A stretch of 64,000 nt of DNA from Egicoccus sp. AB-alg2 (GCF_041821065.1 NZ_JBGUAX010000003.1:124001-188000); one strand, 5' to 3'; shown: positions 26,690 to 38,451, counted from the stretch's first letter. Notes: generated by a model from the letters alone, not told the origin. Translations and numbers: made by a program.

Positions 26690-28402
26690 TCACGCGGTGC
26701 CGAGCCGCGCGTCGTCGGACACCGGCATGCCGGGCAGGTCCGCCTCGGTGCGTGGCTGCGTGCGCGTGCCCTCGTCCTCGTCGTCCTCGTCGAGGTCCTC
26801 GAGGTGAACGACGCGGTCACGGCCGGCGCGCTTGGCGGCGTACAGGGCGCGGTCGGCGCCGGCGATCAGTTCGGCGCGGTCCAGCGCCGTCCCGACGGTG
26901 GTCGCGATCCCGAACGACGCGGTCACGGTGCCGAGGTCGCGGCCGTCCTCCGACTCGAACTCCAGGGCCCGGATGGCGTCGCCCAGCCGCTCGCAGGCGC
27001 GGCGGGCCTCGGGTGCCGAGGTGTCGACCAGGATGACCGCGAACTCCTCGCCGCCGTAGCGGCACACGACGTCGCTGGTGCGCAGCAGGTCCTGCGCCCG
27101 CCGCGACACCCCGACCAGCACCGCGTCACCGGTGGGATGTCCGTAGGTGTCGTTGATCCGCTTGAAGAAGTCGAGGTCGAACAGGGCGACGGACAGCACG
27201 CGCTGTTCGCCGAGGTCGGAGCTGCGCGACACGCGTGACAGCTCGGCGGTCAGCCGCTGCTGCAGGTAGCGGTGATTGGGCAGGCCAGTCAGCCCGTCCG
27301 TGGTCGCCATGGACCGCAGGTCGGCCTGCAACCGGGCGTTGTCCAGCAGCAGCGACGCCTCGTCGGCGAGCAGGCTCAGCCGCCGCAGGTCCCCGCCGCG
27401 CAGCGACGGGGCACCCAGCAGCGGCTTGTTCACCTCGGCGCTGATGACGGCCAGGAGCCGGCCGTCGATTCGCAACGGCAGTAGGGCCAGCGGGGCGTCG
27501 GGTCCGTGCGCACGCTGCAGGACGCCCGGGCGCACGTCGTTGCGCTTGACCAGCGTCGGCGTGTCGCGCTCCACGGCGGTGGCGATGGGATGCTCGGAAG
27601 GGGAGAGCAGGGCGGCTTCCTCGACGGCGTCGCCGCCGCCGTGCCCGGCCTGCGCCACCGGCTTCAGGCGTCCCTCGTGGGTCAGCCAGACGACCGCACC
27701 GCGGTAGTCGAGCTGGTCGACCATGGTGGTCGCCAACGCCTCGCAGACGCGGTCAACGCCACGTCGCGGGTCGAGTTGCCGGGTGACCTGGCGCAGCATC
27801 GTGAGGTCGGTCAGCCAGCGGCGCAGGTCGCGCTCGGTGACGCCGTTGAGCACCCCCACCAGGCCGGTGACCGCCCACAGCCCCAGCAGCAACCAGACGG
27901 CGCGCAGGTCCGGGTCCAGCGCCAGCGCGAGGCTGCCGTCGACGGGCCGCACGGCGTCGACCGCCTGCGGCAGGGTCGGCGGGTCGACCGAGCGCACCCA
28001 CAGCAACGCGATACTGAGCACGGCAGCGATCCGCACGCCACCGCCCCACCCGAACACGAGCGTGACGGCGACGGCCTCGGCCAGCACCAGCCAGGCCAGC
28101 GGGCTCGCGATACCGCCGGTCACCGCCAGCACCACCGCGATCGCGGCGGCGTCCATCAGCGCGGTCAGTTCGATGACCGCGGGCAGGGCGTCCCGGCGCT
28201 GCGAGGCGATCAGGCTGACGGCGTTGACGACGAGGTGACCGACGGCGACGGCCACCAGTAGCGAGGCGCCGGCGGGATCGACGAGGTCGCGACCCAGCGT
28301 GGCGAGGTACAGGGCGAAGACCGCCAGGGCCAGCAGCCGACCGACCGTGACCGCGCGCAACCGCGCTCCGCGAGTGACGTCGTCAGAGGCGGTGGCGCTC
28401 AC
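26690..28402 (-). CDS. membrane diguanylate cyclase (GAF-GGDEF)
   Basis: A 570-residue signalling enzyme that makes c-di-GMP from two GTP. About five to six transmembrane helices occupy residues 18-215, a GAF-like domain follows (about 225-375), and the GGDEF domain starts at MATTDGLTGLPNHRYL. The active-site loop is RYGGEEF, a catalytically competent variant, and RTSD lies exactly five residues before it, matching the RxxD product-inhibition site. GTG 28402 is chosen because an AGGAGG lies just upstream; it overlaps the end of the upstream gene by 20 bases, so the two are probably co-transcribed. The C-terminus is an acidic tail (DLDEDDEDEG). Confidence 0.93.
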   Translation of the reverse strand: MSATASDDVTRGARLRAVTVGRLLALAVFALYLATLGRDLVDPAGASLLVAVAVGHLVVNAVSLIASQRRDALPAVIELTALMDAAAIAVVLAVTGGIASPLAWLVLAEAVAVTLVFGWGGGVRIAAVLSIALLWVRSVDPPTLPQAVDAVRPVDGSLALALDPDLRAVWLLLGLWAVTGLVGVLNGVTERDLRRWLTDLTMLRQVTRQLDPRRGVDRVCEALATTMVDQLDYRGAVVWLTHEGRLKPVAQAGHGGGDAVEEAALLSPSEHPIATAVERDTPTLVKRNDVRPGVLQRAHGPDAPLALLPLRIDGRLLAVISAEVNKPLLGAPSLRGGDLRRLSLLADEASLLLDNARLQADLRSMATTDGLTGLPNHRYLQQRLTAELSRVSRSSDLGEQRVLSVALFDLDFFKRINDTYGHPTGDAVLVGVSRRAQDLLRTSDVVCRYGGEEFAVILVDTSAPEARRACERLGDAIRALEFESEDGRDLGTVTASFGIATTVGTALDRAELIAGADRALYAAKRAGRDRVVHLEDLDEDDEDEGTRTQPRTEADLPGMPVSDDARLGTA

Positions 28403-29582
28403 GGACTCCCTCCTGGCCGGGCTCCCCGGACACCGACATGGGTAGCAGACCAGGACGGAAGCGGCGCTGAAGCGCCAGGTAGCTGGCCAGTGCCAGGACC
28501 AGACCGATCGGGACACCGAAGTTGCGCACCGGCGCCGGCAGCGTCTCGATCGCTCGCCGCGCCTCGTTCAGCAGCGCACCGCCGGCCTCGCCGGCGCGCG
28601 ACAGCCGTTCCCCGATACCGCCACTCAGCACGTCTGGCGACTGAGGCGTTCCCGCGGCCGCGACCGGGGTCCCCTGGTCGGATTCAGCGTCGTTGCCGTC
28701 CGCCGTGTCCGCGGCGTCGGCGGCGTCGGCGGCTTCCGACACCGCGGCGGGGGCGGGACTGGGCGACGGCGGGGTCGTGTCCGGGCCAGCGGCGAGGTCC
28801 TCGGGCGGCAGGGCCGGCGGGGGCACACGCGTCCCGGCGCGCTCCGCGGGCGTCTCCGATGGGCGTGGCGCCGGCGAGCTCGGCCGGTCCGACGGCGAGG
28901 GGCGCGTGGGCTGCTCGGTGGCGGGCGGCGTCCCGTCACCGCCGACCGGCGTCCGACTGCGGGTCAGCGGCGTCTCCGAGCTGCTGCGCTGCTGCGCGCC
29001 GCCGGGGCCGGAGGTGTTGGTGCGCGCGTCGGCCTTCACGGTGCCCTTCGCGGCATCGGCGACGGCGTTCCCACGCGTCTGCGTGGTGGTCTTCTTCCCG
29101 TCGGGTCCGGTGACCTGGGTCTTCGTCTTCACCGACACCTTGACCGAGTCCGCGCCGACCTGGTCGTTCCCCTTGCCGTTGCCCTTGGCCTTGCCGTTGC
29201 CGTTGGCCTTTCCGTTCGCGGCGCCCTTGGCCGCGGCCTTGCCGGCGTTGCCCTTGCCGTTGTCGGTCCGTACCTCGACACGGGTGCGCACCTTGCCGTC
29301 GACCTCGATGCGCACCTCGACCCGGCCGTTGCCGTTGTCCTTGATGCGAACCTGCGCGTTCGACGGCGCGTCCGCGAGCAGCTTGTCGATCTGCCCGTCG
29401 ACGCCCAGGTCGGCAAGTGCGCGCAGGGCCGCGCGTGTGAGCTCGTCGTGGGACGACTGCACGGCCGCTCGGCCGTTGCCGTTGTCGGCGTGGCCGGCGA
29501 CGGGGAAGCCGACGAGCAGCACGACCAGCAGGGCCAGCGAGAGAAGTCTCGCCGTCCGGAATCCGGGTCGTGAAGGCAGCAT
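28383..29582 (-). CDS. secreted/anchored Asn-Gly-Lys-rich low-complexity protein
   Basis: A 399-residue protein with a clear signal peptide (FRTARLLSLALLVVLLVGFPVAGHA), a low-complexity mature part in which N, G, K and D dominate (about residues 100-160, KGAANGKANGNGKAKGNGK), a Thr/Ser/Pro/Ala-rich stalk of about 140 residues, and a C-terminal transmembrane helix (FGVPIGLVLALASYLAL) followed by RRFRPG. This is the layout of a surface stalk protein with a C-terminal membrane anchor. No domain recognised. ATG 29582 starts the signal peptide; upstream in-frame codons look non-coding. It precedes and overlaps the diguanylate cyclase gene. Confidence 0.75.
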   Translation of the reverse strand: MLPSRPGFRTARLLSLALLVVLLVGFPVAGHADNGNGRAAVQSSHDELTRAALRALADLGVDGQIDKLLADAPSNAQVRIKDNGNGRVEVRIEVDGKVRTRVEVRTDNGKGNAGKAAAKGAANGKANGNGKAKGNGKGNDQVGADSVKVSVKTKTQVTGPDGKKTTTQTRGNAVADAAKGTVKADARTNTSGPGGAQQRSSSETPLTRSRTPVGGDGTPPATEQPTRPSPSDRPSSPAPRPSETPAERAGTRVPPPALPPEDLAAGPDTTPPSPSPAPAAVSEAADAADAADTADGNDAESDQGTPVAAAGTPQSPDVLSGGIGERLSRAGEAGGALLNEARRAIETLPAPVRNFGVPIGLVLALASYLALQRRFRPGLLPMSVSGEPGQEGVRERHRL

Positions 29583-30124
29583 CGGCTCGAGGGCCCCCGT
29601 GGTCGGCACGTGGCCTCGCAATCGGCACCTGCGAGACCCACTTGAGCGTCCGTGCGAGATGCGCACGATCGATGAATTTCGGAACTCTAGCCCGGCCTCC
29701 GAAGCGCAATCGCGATGGGCGCCACGCATCGCCAGATGCGAGCGGAAGCGCGGGCATGACACCGCGGCGCATCGGCTCCGCCGCGGTGCGGCAGCGGCAG
29801 CGCGGGCACCTCCGCCTCGACGGCCGGAACGAAACGGACCCCCGGCTGGGGGGCCGGGGGTCCGTTCAAACCGGGACGCGCGGGGCACGGCGTCGACCGG
29901 CTGTGAGCGCCCTTGGGGGAAGGGTGTGCTCACTGGCGCGCCACCCGATGGGGCGTCGGGAATGATCGGCGCGCACTGGCGGTCAGGGGCGGACCGCCTA
30001 CACGTGATTCAACGCGTCTCCCGCGGCGAGGGTGCCCGTCCGTGCGTCGTTCGCACAAGTGGGCGCGTGGTTCGACTCCTGGCGCCCTCTACGCTCGGAG
30101 ACGACCGGGAACGAGGTGCCTGCC
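29583..30124. other. 542-bp divergent intergenic region with two orphan hairpins
   Basis: This gap separates the leftward stalk-protein/cyclase pair from the rightward FIST gene. I see no convincing reading frame. It holds two strong hairpins: 29761-29787 (9-bp stem ACCGCGGCG, 9-base loop) and 29833-29866 (14-bp stem AACGGACCCCCGGC, 6-base loop). A TACGCT at about 30090 could be the -10 for the FIST gene. The stretch 29640-29730 is less GC-rich than its surroundings and may hold the promoter for the leftward genes. Confidence 0.5.
29833..29866. terminator. orphan terminator-like hairpin
   Basis: A perfect 14-bp GC-rich stem with a 6-base loop. No annotated gene ends here on either strand, so it either terminates an unrecognised transcript or acts as an attenuator in a long leader. 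Confidence 0.5.
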
Positions 30125-31769
<1,645 letters not shown>

Positions 31770-31771
31770 CG

Positions 31772-34474
31772 ATGCTCGACCGTCGCCCTGCCGCCGCGCC
31801 GCCCACCCCCGACCACGGGGACGCGCCTCCGGCCCCCGCGGTTCCCGATGAGGCGGCCGCAGTCGCGGACTGGTTGCGCGAGCGTGGCGAGGCCCTGCGG
31901 GCCGCCGGGCCGCCGCCGGGCCGCGCGTGGTGCGAGGCGTGGAGCGGCGCGGTCGACCAGGCGCTGTGCCGGCTGGCCGCCCGCGTGGTCGACGGCCACC
32001 GGCTGTCCGTGGTCGCCGTGGGCGGCTACGGCCGGCGTGAGCTGTGTCCCACCTCGGACGTGGACCTGCTGCTCCTGCACGACCGGCTGGAGCAGCCGGC
32101 GCTCGAGTTCGCCGTCCGCGAGATCGTCTACCCGCTGTGGGACGCCGGGCTGCGCGTCGGCTACGCCGTGCGCAACCGGCGCGAAGCGATCGGCGCGGTC
32201 GACGACGTCGACACGGCCACCTCGATGTTGGACCTGCGCACCGTCGCCGGGGACCGGCACTTCACCCATCTGGTGCAGGTCGAGGTGCTGCGGCGGCTGC
32301 GACAGCGCCCGCACCGGTTCCTCGAGGCGCTGCGCCGGGCCGACGTCGCGCGGCGGCGCAAGGCCGGGGACGCGGCCGAGGCGCTCGAACCGGACCTGAA
32401 GAACGGTGCCGGTGGGCTGCGCGACGTGCAGTCGCTGGCGTGGGCCGCGGCCGCCCTGGTGGGGGTGGCCGGGCTCGACCCGCTCGTGCCGGCCGGCTAC
32501 CTCGGTGCCGCCGACCGTCCCCGCCTGGTCCGCGCCCGCGACCGGCTGCTGGCCGCCCGCGTCGCCCTGCACCTCGTGACCGCCGAGCTGCAGGGCACCG
32601 TCGGCAACGGCACGCGCAACGAGGTGCTGCGCCTGGAACTGCAGGACGCGGTGGCGGCCCGGTTGGGCTACGAGGACCGCGGCGCGAACGACCTGGCCGC
32701 GCACGACCTGCTGCGCGAGCTGTTCCTCGCCGCCCGCACCGTCGACCACGTCCACCGCCGGGCCTGGTCGCTGATCGACGCCGACCGAGCCCGCGGCGCG
32801 CGCCGGCGACGTCGCCCCACCCAACGCGAGCACGACGGGTTCGAACTGGTCGACGGGGTGCTGCGCCTACCCGAGGGTCAGGACCTCGCCGAGTCGCAGC
32901 TGCCGTCCCGGCTGTTCACGGCGCTGGCCGACACCGGCGCGGTCCTGGACCGTGCCAGCGCGGCCCGGCTGCGACGGCGGGCCGAGGAGGTCACCGTGCC
33001 GTGGCCGTGGTCCGACCAGCAGCGGGAACGCTTCGTCCGGGTGCTGTGGCGTGGGCAGATCATGCTGCCGGCGCTGGCGGAGCTCGACGACGTCGGCGTG
33101 CTGGGCGCGCTGCTGCCGGAGTGGGAGGCGCTGCGCGGACGCCCCCAGCGCAACCCCTACCACCGCTACAGCCTCGACCGGCACGCCTGGCACGCCGCCG
33201 CCCACCTCGGCGACCTCGTGCGCCGCGAACCGTGGGCCGCCGAGGCGCGGCGGCTGGTCGGCGACCGCGAAGGGCTGCTGCTGGGCGTGCTGCTGCACGA
33301 CGTCGGCAAGGCCGTCGGCGAACCGCACAGCGAGACCGGCATACCGCTCGCGACGGCCATCGCCGCACGTATGGGCGCCTCGGCTGGCACCATCGGCCTG
33401 GTCGGGCGTCTCGTGCGCCTGCACCTGCTGCTGCCGGACGCGGCGCGCAAGCGCGACGTCACCGACCCGGAACTGGTGCGTCGCCTCGCCTCAGAGGTGG
33501 GGGACCGCTCCACGCTCGCGTGCTTGCATCTGCTGTCCGCAGCGGACGGTCTGGCAACCGGGCCGACTGCCTGGACGACGTGGACGGCCAGCCTGGTGCA
33601 CACCCTCATCACGAAAGTCAGCGCAGTGCTCGAGGAGCAGGACGGCCGTGCCGTCAGCGTCCAGGACCGCGAACGGGAGGCCGCCGTGGCGACGGTGCGC
33701 GAGGCCCAGCGTCTGGCACCGGAGCTGGGCGCCGACGCGGGGGCCGTGCGCGAGCACCTCGCCCTGCTGCCGACCCGCTACGCCCGGTCCGTGTCGCCGC
33801 GGGCGGTGGTGCGCCACACGTTGATGACGGCCGTGCCGCCCGGGCCGACCGAGGTCCGCACCCGCGTCACGCCCGGCGAGGACGTGCCCGAGGACGAGGG
33901 CCGCGTCGACGAGCTGGACGTCGTGGCGCTGGACCACCCCGGCTGGTTCGCCAAGGTGGCCGGCGTCGTCGCGCTGCACGCCGGGTCGATCCTGGCGGCG
34001 GATGCCTTCAGCCGCGAGGACGGTCTCGCGGTCGACACCTTCAAGGTCCGCCCGCCCGAGGGGGCGGCCGGCGCCTGGTGGGCGGCGGTGGAAGGCGACC
34101 TGGCCGAGGCCGCCGCCGGCAAGCTCGCCATCCGGGCCCGCGTGTTGCGTCAGGCCCGGGCCGCCTCAGCACGGCTGCGCGGTGTCCGGGTACCGACCAC
34201 CATCACGTCGGAGCCGGACCCGGCCGGGCGGGCCACGCTGGTCGAGGTCCACACGCTCGACCGTGTCGGCGTGCTGTATTCGATCGCGACGGCGCTGGCG
34301 GAGCTGGAACTCGACATCGTCGTCGCGCGCATCCAGACGCTCGGGCGCGAGGCCGTGGACGTGTTCGCGGTACGCGACGGCGACGGCAGGCCGCTCGACG
34401 AACACCACCTCGCCGAACTGCGGCTGGCGGTCGACGCCGCCATAGAGGAGCTCGGCCCGGTCGGGGCGATCTGA
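31772..34474 (+). CDS. glnD: bifunctional [protein-PII] nucleotidyltransferase/removing enzyme
   Basis: A 900-residue GlnD. The nucleotidyltransferase motif GGYGRRELCPTSDVDLLLLHD (about 88-108) carries the catalytic Asp pair, the GlnE/GlnD linker contains KNGAGGLRDVQSLAWAAAAL, the HD hydrolase domain has LLHDVGK and the upstream His in RHAWHAAAHL, and two ACT domains close the protein (VVALDHPGWFAKVAGVVALHAG and VHTLDRVGVLYSIATALAELE). It modifies and de-modifies PII in response to glutamine; actinobacterial homologues can adenylylate rather than uridylylate. It is translationally adjacent to glnB (2-base gap). Confidence 0.95.
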   Translation: MLDRRPAAAPPTPDHGDAPPAPAVPDEAAAVADWLRERGEALRAAGPPPGRAWCEAWSGAVDQALCRLAARVVDGHRLSVVAVGGYGRRELCPTSDVDLLLLHDRLEQPALEFAVREIVYPLWDAGLRVGYAVRNRREAIGAVDDVDTATSMLDLRTVAGDRHFTHLVQVEVLRRLRQRPHRFLEALRRADVARRRKAGDAAEALEPDLKNGAGGLRDVQSLAWAAAALVGVAGLDPLVPAGYLGAADRPRLVRARDRLLAARVALHLVTAELQGTVGNGTRNEVLRLELQDAVAARLGYEDRGANDLAAHDLLRELFLAARTVDHVHRRAWSLIDADRARGARRRRRPTQREHDGFELVDGVLRLPEGQDLAESQLPSRLFTALADTGAVLDRASAARLRRRAEEVTVPWPWSDQQRERFVRVLWRGQIMLPALAELDDVGVLGALLPEWEALRGRPQRNPYHRYSLDRHAWHAAAHLGDLVRREPWAAEARRLVGDREGLLLGVLLHDVGKAVGEPHSETGIPLATAIAARMGASAGTIGLVGRLVRLHLLLPDAARKRDVTDPELVRRLASEVGDRSTLACLHLLSAADGLATGPTAWTTWTASLVHTLITKVSAVLEEQDGRAVSVQDREREAAVATVREAQRLAPELGADAGAVREHLALLPTRYARSVSPRAVVRHTLMTAVPPGPTEVRTRVTPGEDVPEDEGRVDELDVVALDHPGWFAKVAGVVALHAGSILAADAFSREDGLAVDTFKVRPPEGAAGAWWAAVEGDLAEAAAGKLAIRARVLRQARAASARLRGVRVPTTITSEPDPAGRATLVEVHTLDRVGVLYSIATALAELELDIVVARIQTLGREAVDVFAVRDGDGRPLDEHHLAELRLAVDAAIEELGPVGAI

Positions 34475-34476
34475 CC

Positions 34477-34507
34477 CGCCGCCGACGCCTGCCGGCGCCC
34501 GGCGGCG
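34477..34507 (+). terminator. candidate terminator after glnD
   Basis: CGCCGCCG pairs with CGGCGGCG around a 15-base loop immediately after the glnD stop. The sequence is so GC-repetitive that the prediction is modest. Confidence 0.4.
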
Positions 34508-34625
34508 GCTGTCGGCGTGCGGTATCGGCTGATCTGACCGGCCGGCGGCGGCCGCCTACCCTGCGCGACGGTGCGGGCGCGTTCGCGACCTGCCCTCCTC
34601 CTCCCTCACCCGTGCGGAGCCGAAC

Positions 34626-35996
<1,371 letters not shown>

Positions 35997-36054
35997 CCGC
36001 GCCGTCCGGCAGCGGGGACGGCTGCGCGACCGGCCGCCCCGTACCCGTTCGTCG

Positions 36055-36161
36055 GTGTGACGCCAGCCATTCGGTGTGACGCCACCCGTTCCGTGCGACG
36101 CCAGCGTCGCATCGTTGCGAGGTTGGCGTCACATCGGCATCCAGGCGTCACTTCGCCCGGC
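36055..36161. repeat. 19-bp direct repeats then the inverted version, upstream of an AbiEi/DUF559 gene
   Basis: The 11-mer GTGTGACGCCA starts at 36055 and 36074, with a one-base variant at 36093, so exactly 19 bp apart. The inverted core follows as TGGCGTCAC at 36124 and AGGCGTCAC at 36143, again 19 bp apart. The array ends about 70-80 bases before the downstream start codon. The same core (GTGACGCC/TGGCGTCAC) reappears right after that gene. Confidence 0.9.
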
Positions 36162-36228
36162 AGGCGGGCAACGGTTGTCCACAGGCTTCGGGCCGCCCAA
36201 ATCGGCAAGGCGCGTGCCCGCCCGCACG

Positions 36229-37158
36229 ATGCGTGCCATGAGCACGGTCGACGAACGAGCCATCAGAGCGGCCAGCGGGCAGCGCGGACTGCTGACGCGG
36301 TCACAACTCGCCGAGGCGGGCGTGTCCCCGTCCACGATCGCCAGACGTCTGTCGAAGGGACGGTGGACCGAGAAGATCCCCGGCGTGATCGACCTCGGCA
36401 CCCATGAGCACACGTGGCGGCGCCATCTGCAGCAGCTGCTGCTCGCGGCGGGCCCGGAGTCGTGGGTCTCCCACCTGTCGGCTGCGCACCTGCACGCCTT
36501 CCTCGACATCGAGGAGCCACCGACCCACGACGTCGTCGTCCGGCGCGGCCGTCATCCGCGCGTCGGCACCAGCACCCTGCACACGACGACGGCGCTCGAC
36601 GAGGACGAGACGACCGTCGTGGGTGGGCTGCGCTGCACGACGAAGGCACGCACGTTGCTGGACGTCGCCCCGCAGTTCGGTCTGGAGTCGCTCGAGCGGC
36701 TCGCGGCCGATCTCGCACGGAAGGACCGCCAGGCGTTCCGCCAGCTCGGGACGGTGCTGGCGCGCAGCGCAGGGAGCAGAGGCCGGCGTCGGCTGCTGAC
36801 CGCGCTCTCGCGGCTGCCGGACGACGTCGCCAAGCTCGGCTCGCCTCTGGAGGTGATCGGCGTACCGGTCCTCATGCGGAACGGCGCCCCGCAACCGAAG
36901 CTGCAATACCGCGTGCGCGACGCCGGCGGTTCGGTCATCAAGCGGGTGGACGCGGCCTGGCCGCGACTGTGGACCATCGTCGAGTTCGACGGCGGCGCCT
37001 GGCACGACACGACGGCCGCACGAGCCCACGACGAGGCGGCGCGAGATCGGATGCGGGCGCTCGGGTGGACCGTCGAGGTGCTCCGTTTCCAGGACCTCGA
37101 CGGACCCCGACCGGCGCAGATCGCCGCGCGACTCCGTGAGCTGCACGCGGCGCAGTGA
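36229..37158 (+). CDS. AbiEi-like antitoxin domain plus DUF559 (endonuclease-fold) protein
   Basis: A 309-residue protein. Residues about 12-60 form an AbiEi_4-type winged helix (GQRGLLTRSQLAEAGVSPSTIARRLSKGRW); the centre has GLRCTTKARTLLDVA, common to the family; the C-terminal about 90 residues are a DUF559/Vsr-like fold with VDAAWPRLWTIVEFDGGAWH, DRMRALGWTVEVLRFQDL, where the D, E-F-D and H/R pattern is that of a PD-(D/E)XK-like nuclease remnant. AbiEi is the antitoxin of a type IV system, but no AbiEii-type nucleotidyltransferase lies next door. Such solitary fusions are common in actinobacteria and unexplained. Start could also be ATG 36238. Repeats flank both ends. Confidence 0.82.
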   Translation: MRAMSTVDERAIRAASGQRGLLTRSQLAEAGVSPSTIARRLSKGRWTEKIPGVIDLGTHEHTWRRHLQQLLLAAGPESWVSHLSAAHLHAFLDIEEPPTHDVVVRRGRHPRVGTSTLHTTTALDEDETTVVGGLRCTTKARTLLDVAPQFGLESLERLAADLARKDRQAFRQLGTVLARSAGSRGRRRLLTALSRLPDDVAKLGSPLEVIGVPVLMRNGAPQPKLQYRVRDAGGSVIKRVDAAWPRLWTIVEFDGGAWHDTTAARAHDEAARDRMRALGWTVEVLRFQDLDGPRPAQIAARLRELHAAQ

Positions 37159-37220
37159 CGCCAGCACGTCACGGAGACGTCGGACTCGCATCCGTGCTCG
37201 TCTGGCGTCACCGTGACGCC
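37155..37220. repeat. imperfect palindrome with GTGACGCC cores after the AbiEi/DUF559 gene
   Basis: GTGACGCCAGCACG (from 37155, overlapping the gene's stop) can pair with CGTGCT and TGGCGTCAC (to 37211) with a four-base bulge, and a further GTGACGCC follows at 37213. It could be a terminator, but its core is the same motif as the upstream array. Confidence 0.8.
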
Positions 37221-37359
37221 TTCACCGCACCCTGTTCCGAGGGCCGAGCACGCGGAGCCGCCAGCCGTGAAGTGGAACAGGCCTAGGGCCGGCCTCGCGG
37301 GTGGCCAAGGTCCCGAGTCGCCATCGCTTACCTTGGACCCGGTGAGGGAGGTGGTCGGG

Positions 37360-37596
37360 GTGGCGAGCAAGGGACGCAAGCGCAGGCAGCCCCGGCCCTG
37401 GCAACAGCCCGGCGCGGACCGGCCGGGACCCGACCCCGCCCTCGCGCGTCGACGGGAGTGCGGCACCAAGGTCGCGCACGCCAACCGGATCGCCGCCGAG
37501 CAGGCGGCGCTGGAGCACGAGCACCTGCACGGCGAGCCGAAGGGCGTCTACCAGTGCCGCTTCTGCGGCCGCTGGCACGTCGGCTCGCCCGGCTGA
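37360..37596 (+). CDS. small basic protein with a CxxC/H motif
   Basis: A 78-residue, Arg/Lys-rich protein. The C-terminus YQCRFCGRWHVG holds one Cys pair plus His, and a further Cys occurs at RRECGTKVAHANR, which together could bind one zinc. I cannot name a family, although similar short basic zinc-finger-like proteins are common in actinobacteria. GTG 37360 is favoured because GGGAGG lies eight bases upstream; GTG 37342 would add six residues. It does not overlap its neighbours. Confidence 0.65.
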   Translation: MASKGRKRRQPRPWQQPGADRPGPDPALARRRECGTKVAHANRIAAEQAALEHEHLHGEPKGVYQCRFCGRWHVGSPG

Positions 37597-37627
37597 GTGC
37601 CGAGCGGACCCGAGAGGCCATGCTCGC

Positions 37628-38260
37628 TCACCCGCTCGAGCGGCTGAACGTCAGGTGCGTGACGCCGCTCGGTGACGGCGTCGCCTCGATGGCGTATTCC
37701 TGTTCGAGGGCCTCGAGTCCGTACCAGAGGCGCACGCCGCGACCGAGCACGATCGGCACCACCACGACGTGCAGGTGGTCGACGAGTCCGGCTGCGACGA
37801 AGTCCCGGACGGTCGTGACACCGCCGCCGATGCGGACGTCCAGACCGTCGGCCGCCTCGCGCGCCGCGTCGAGTGCCTCGGCCGGCGAGGCGTCGACGAA
37901 GTGGAAGGTCGTGCCGCCCTCCATCTCGAGCGGCGCCCGCGGGTGGTGGGTGAGGACGAAGACCGGCGTGTGGAAGGGTGGGTTGGGGCCCCACCAGCCC
38001 GTCCAATCGGGATCCTCGTGCCAGCCGGGGTAGCCGTACTTGCCGGCGCCCATGATCTCGGCACCGATCCCCGGCTCGTGTTCGCGGGCGATGGCGTCGT
38101 CGACGCCGTCGCTCCCGCCCGGCTTCCAGAACCGCGTGGCGAACATCCACTCGTGCAGCCGTTCACCGGCGTGTCCGAACGGGGCCTCACGGCTCTGGCG
38201 CTCACCGGTGCCGAAGCCGTCGAGTGAGACGGAGAAGTTGTGGACGCGGGTTCGAGACAC
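37628..38260 (-). CDS. dihydrofolate reductase family (RibD-like) protein
   Basis: A 210-residue NADPH-binding-fold protein of the RibD C-terminal/YwjB-type DHFR family. Motifs: RVHNFSVSLDGFGTGERQS at the N-terminus, GAEIMGAGKYG, PVFVLTHHPRAPLEMEGGT, DVRIGGGVTTVRDFVAAGLVD and LHVVVVPIVLGRG. True substrates of this family are mostly unknown, so it should not be called a folate enzyme. GTG 38260 has GAGGAG upstream. It is transcribed away from the fumC terminator. Confidence 0.9.
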   Translation of the reverse strand: MSRTRVHNFSVSLDGFGTGERQSREAPFGHAGERLHEWMFATRFWKPGGSDGVDDAIAREHEPGIGAEIMGAGKYGYPGWHEDPDWTGWWGPNPPFHTPVFVLTHHPRAPLEMEGGTTFHFVDASPAEALDAAREAADGLDVRIGGGVTTVRDFVAAGLVDHLHVVVVPIVLGRGVRLWYGLEALEQEYAIEATPSPSGVTHLTFSRSSG

Positions 38261-38394
38261 GGTCGTGCTCCTCGGTGGTCGGTGGTCGACGCCGCTCGGG
38301 GGGCGGGGACTCTCGTGGGGCAGACGACGCGGAGGGCCGGAACTCGTCGCGACCGCGCGGTCGGGGTCAGCCTCCTGGGCGCCGGAGCACACGA

Positions 38395-38426
38395 CGACGG
38401 CCCGCCGGGATCCCGGCGGGCCGTCG
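38395..38426 (-). terminator. terminator of fumC
   Basis: A perfect 32-bp palindrome with 16-base arms (CGACGGCCCGCCGGGA and its complement) centred on GATC lies 26 bases beyond the fumC stop. It also separates fumC from the next leftward gene. Confidence 0.8.
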
Positions 38427-38451
38427 AGGGTGACGGTGGGTCAGAGCGGCG

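Noticed and set aside
30060-30092. tRNA-like T-arm (GGTTCGACTCC) upstream of the FIST gene
   Set aside because: The flanking bases do not form a T-stem and no matching acceptor or anticodon arm exists about 70 bases upstream.
36055-36161. CRISPR array
   Set aside because: Unit length is 19 bp without variable spacers of constant size, and there are inverted copies and no cas genes.
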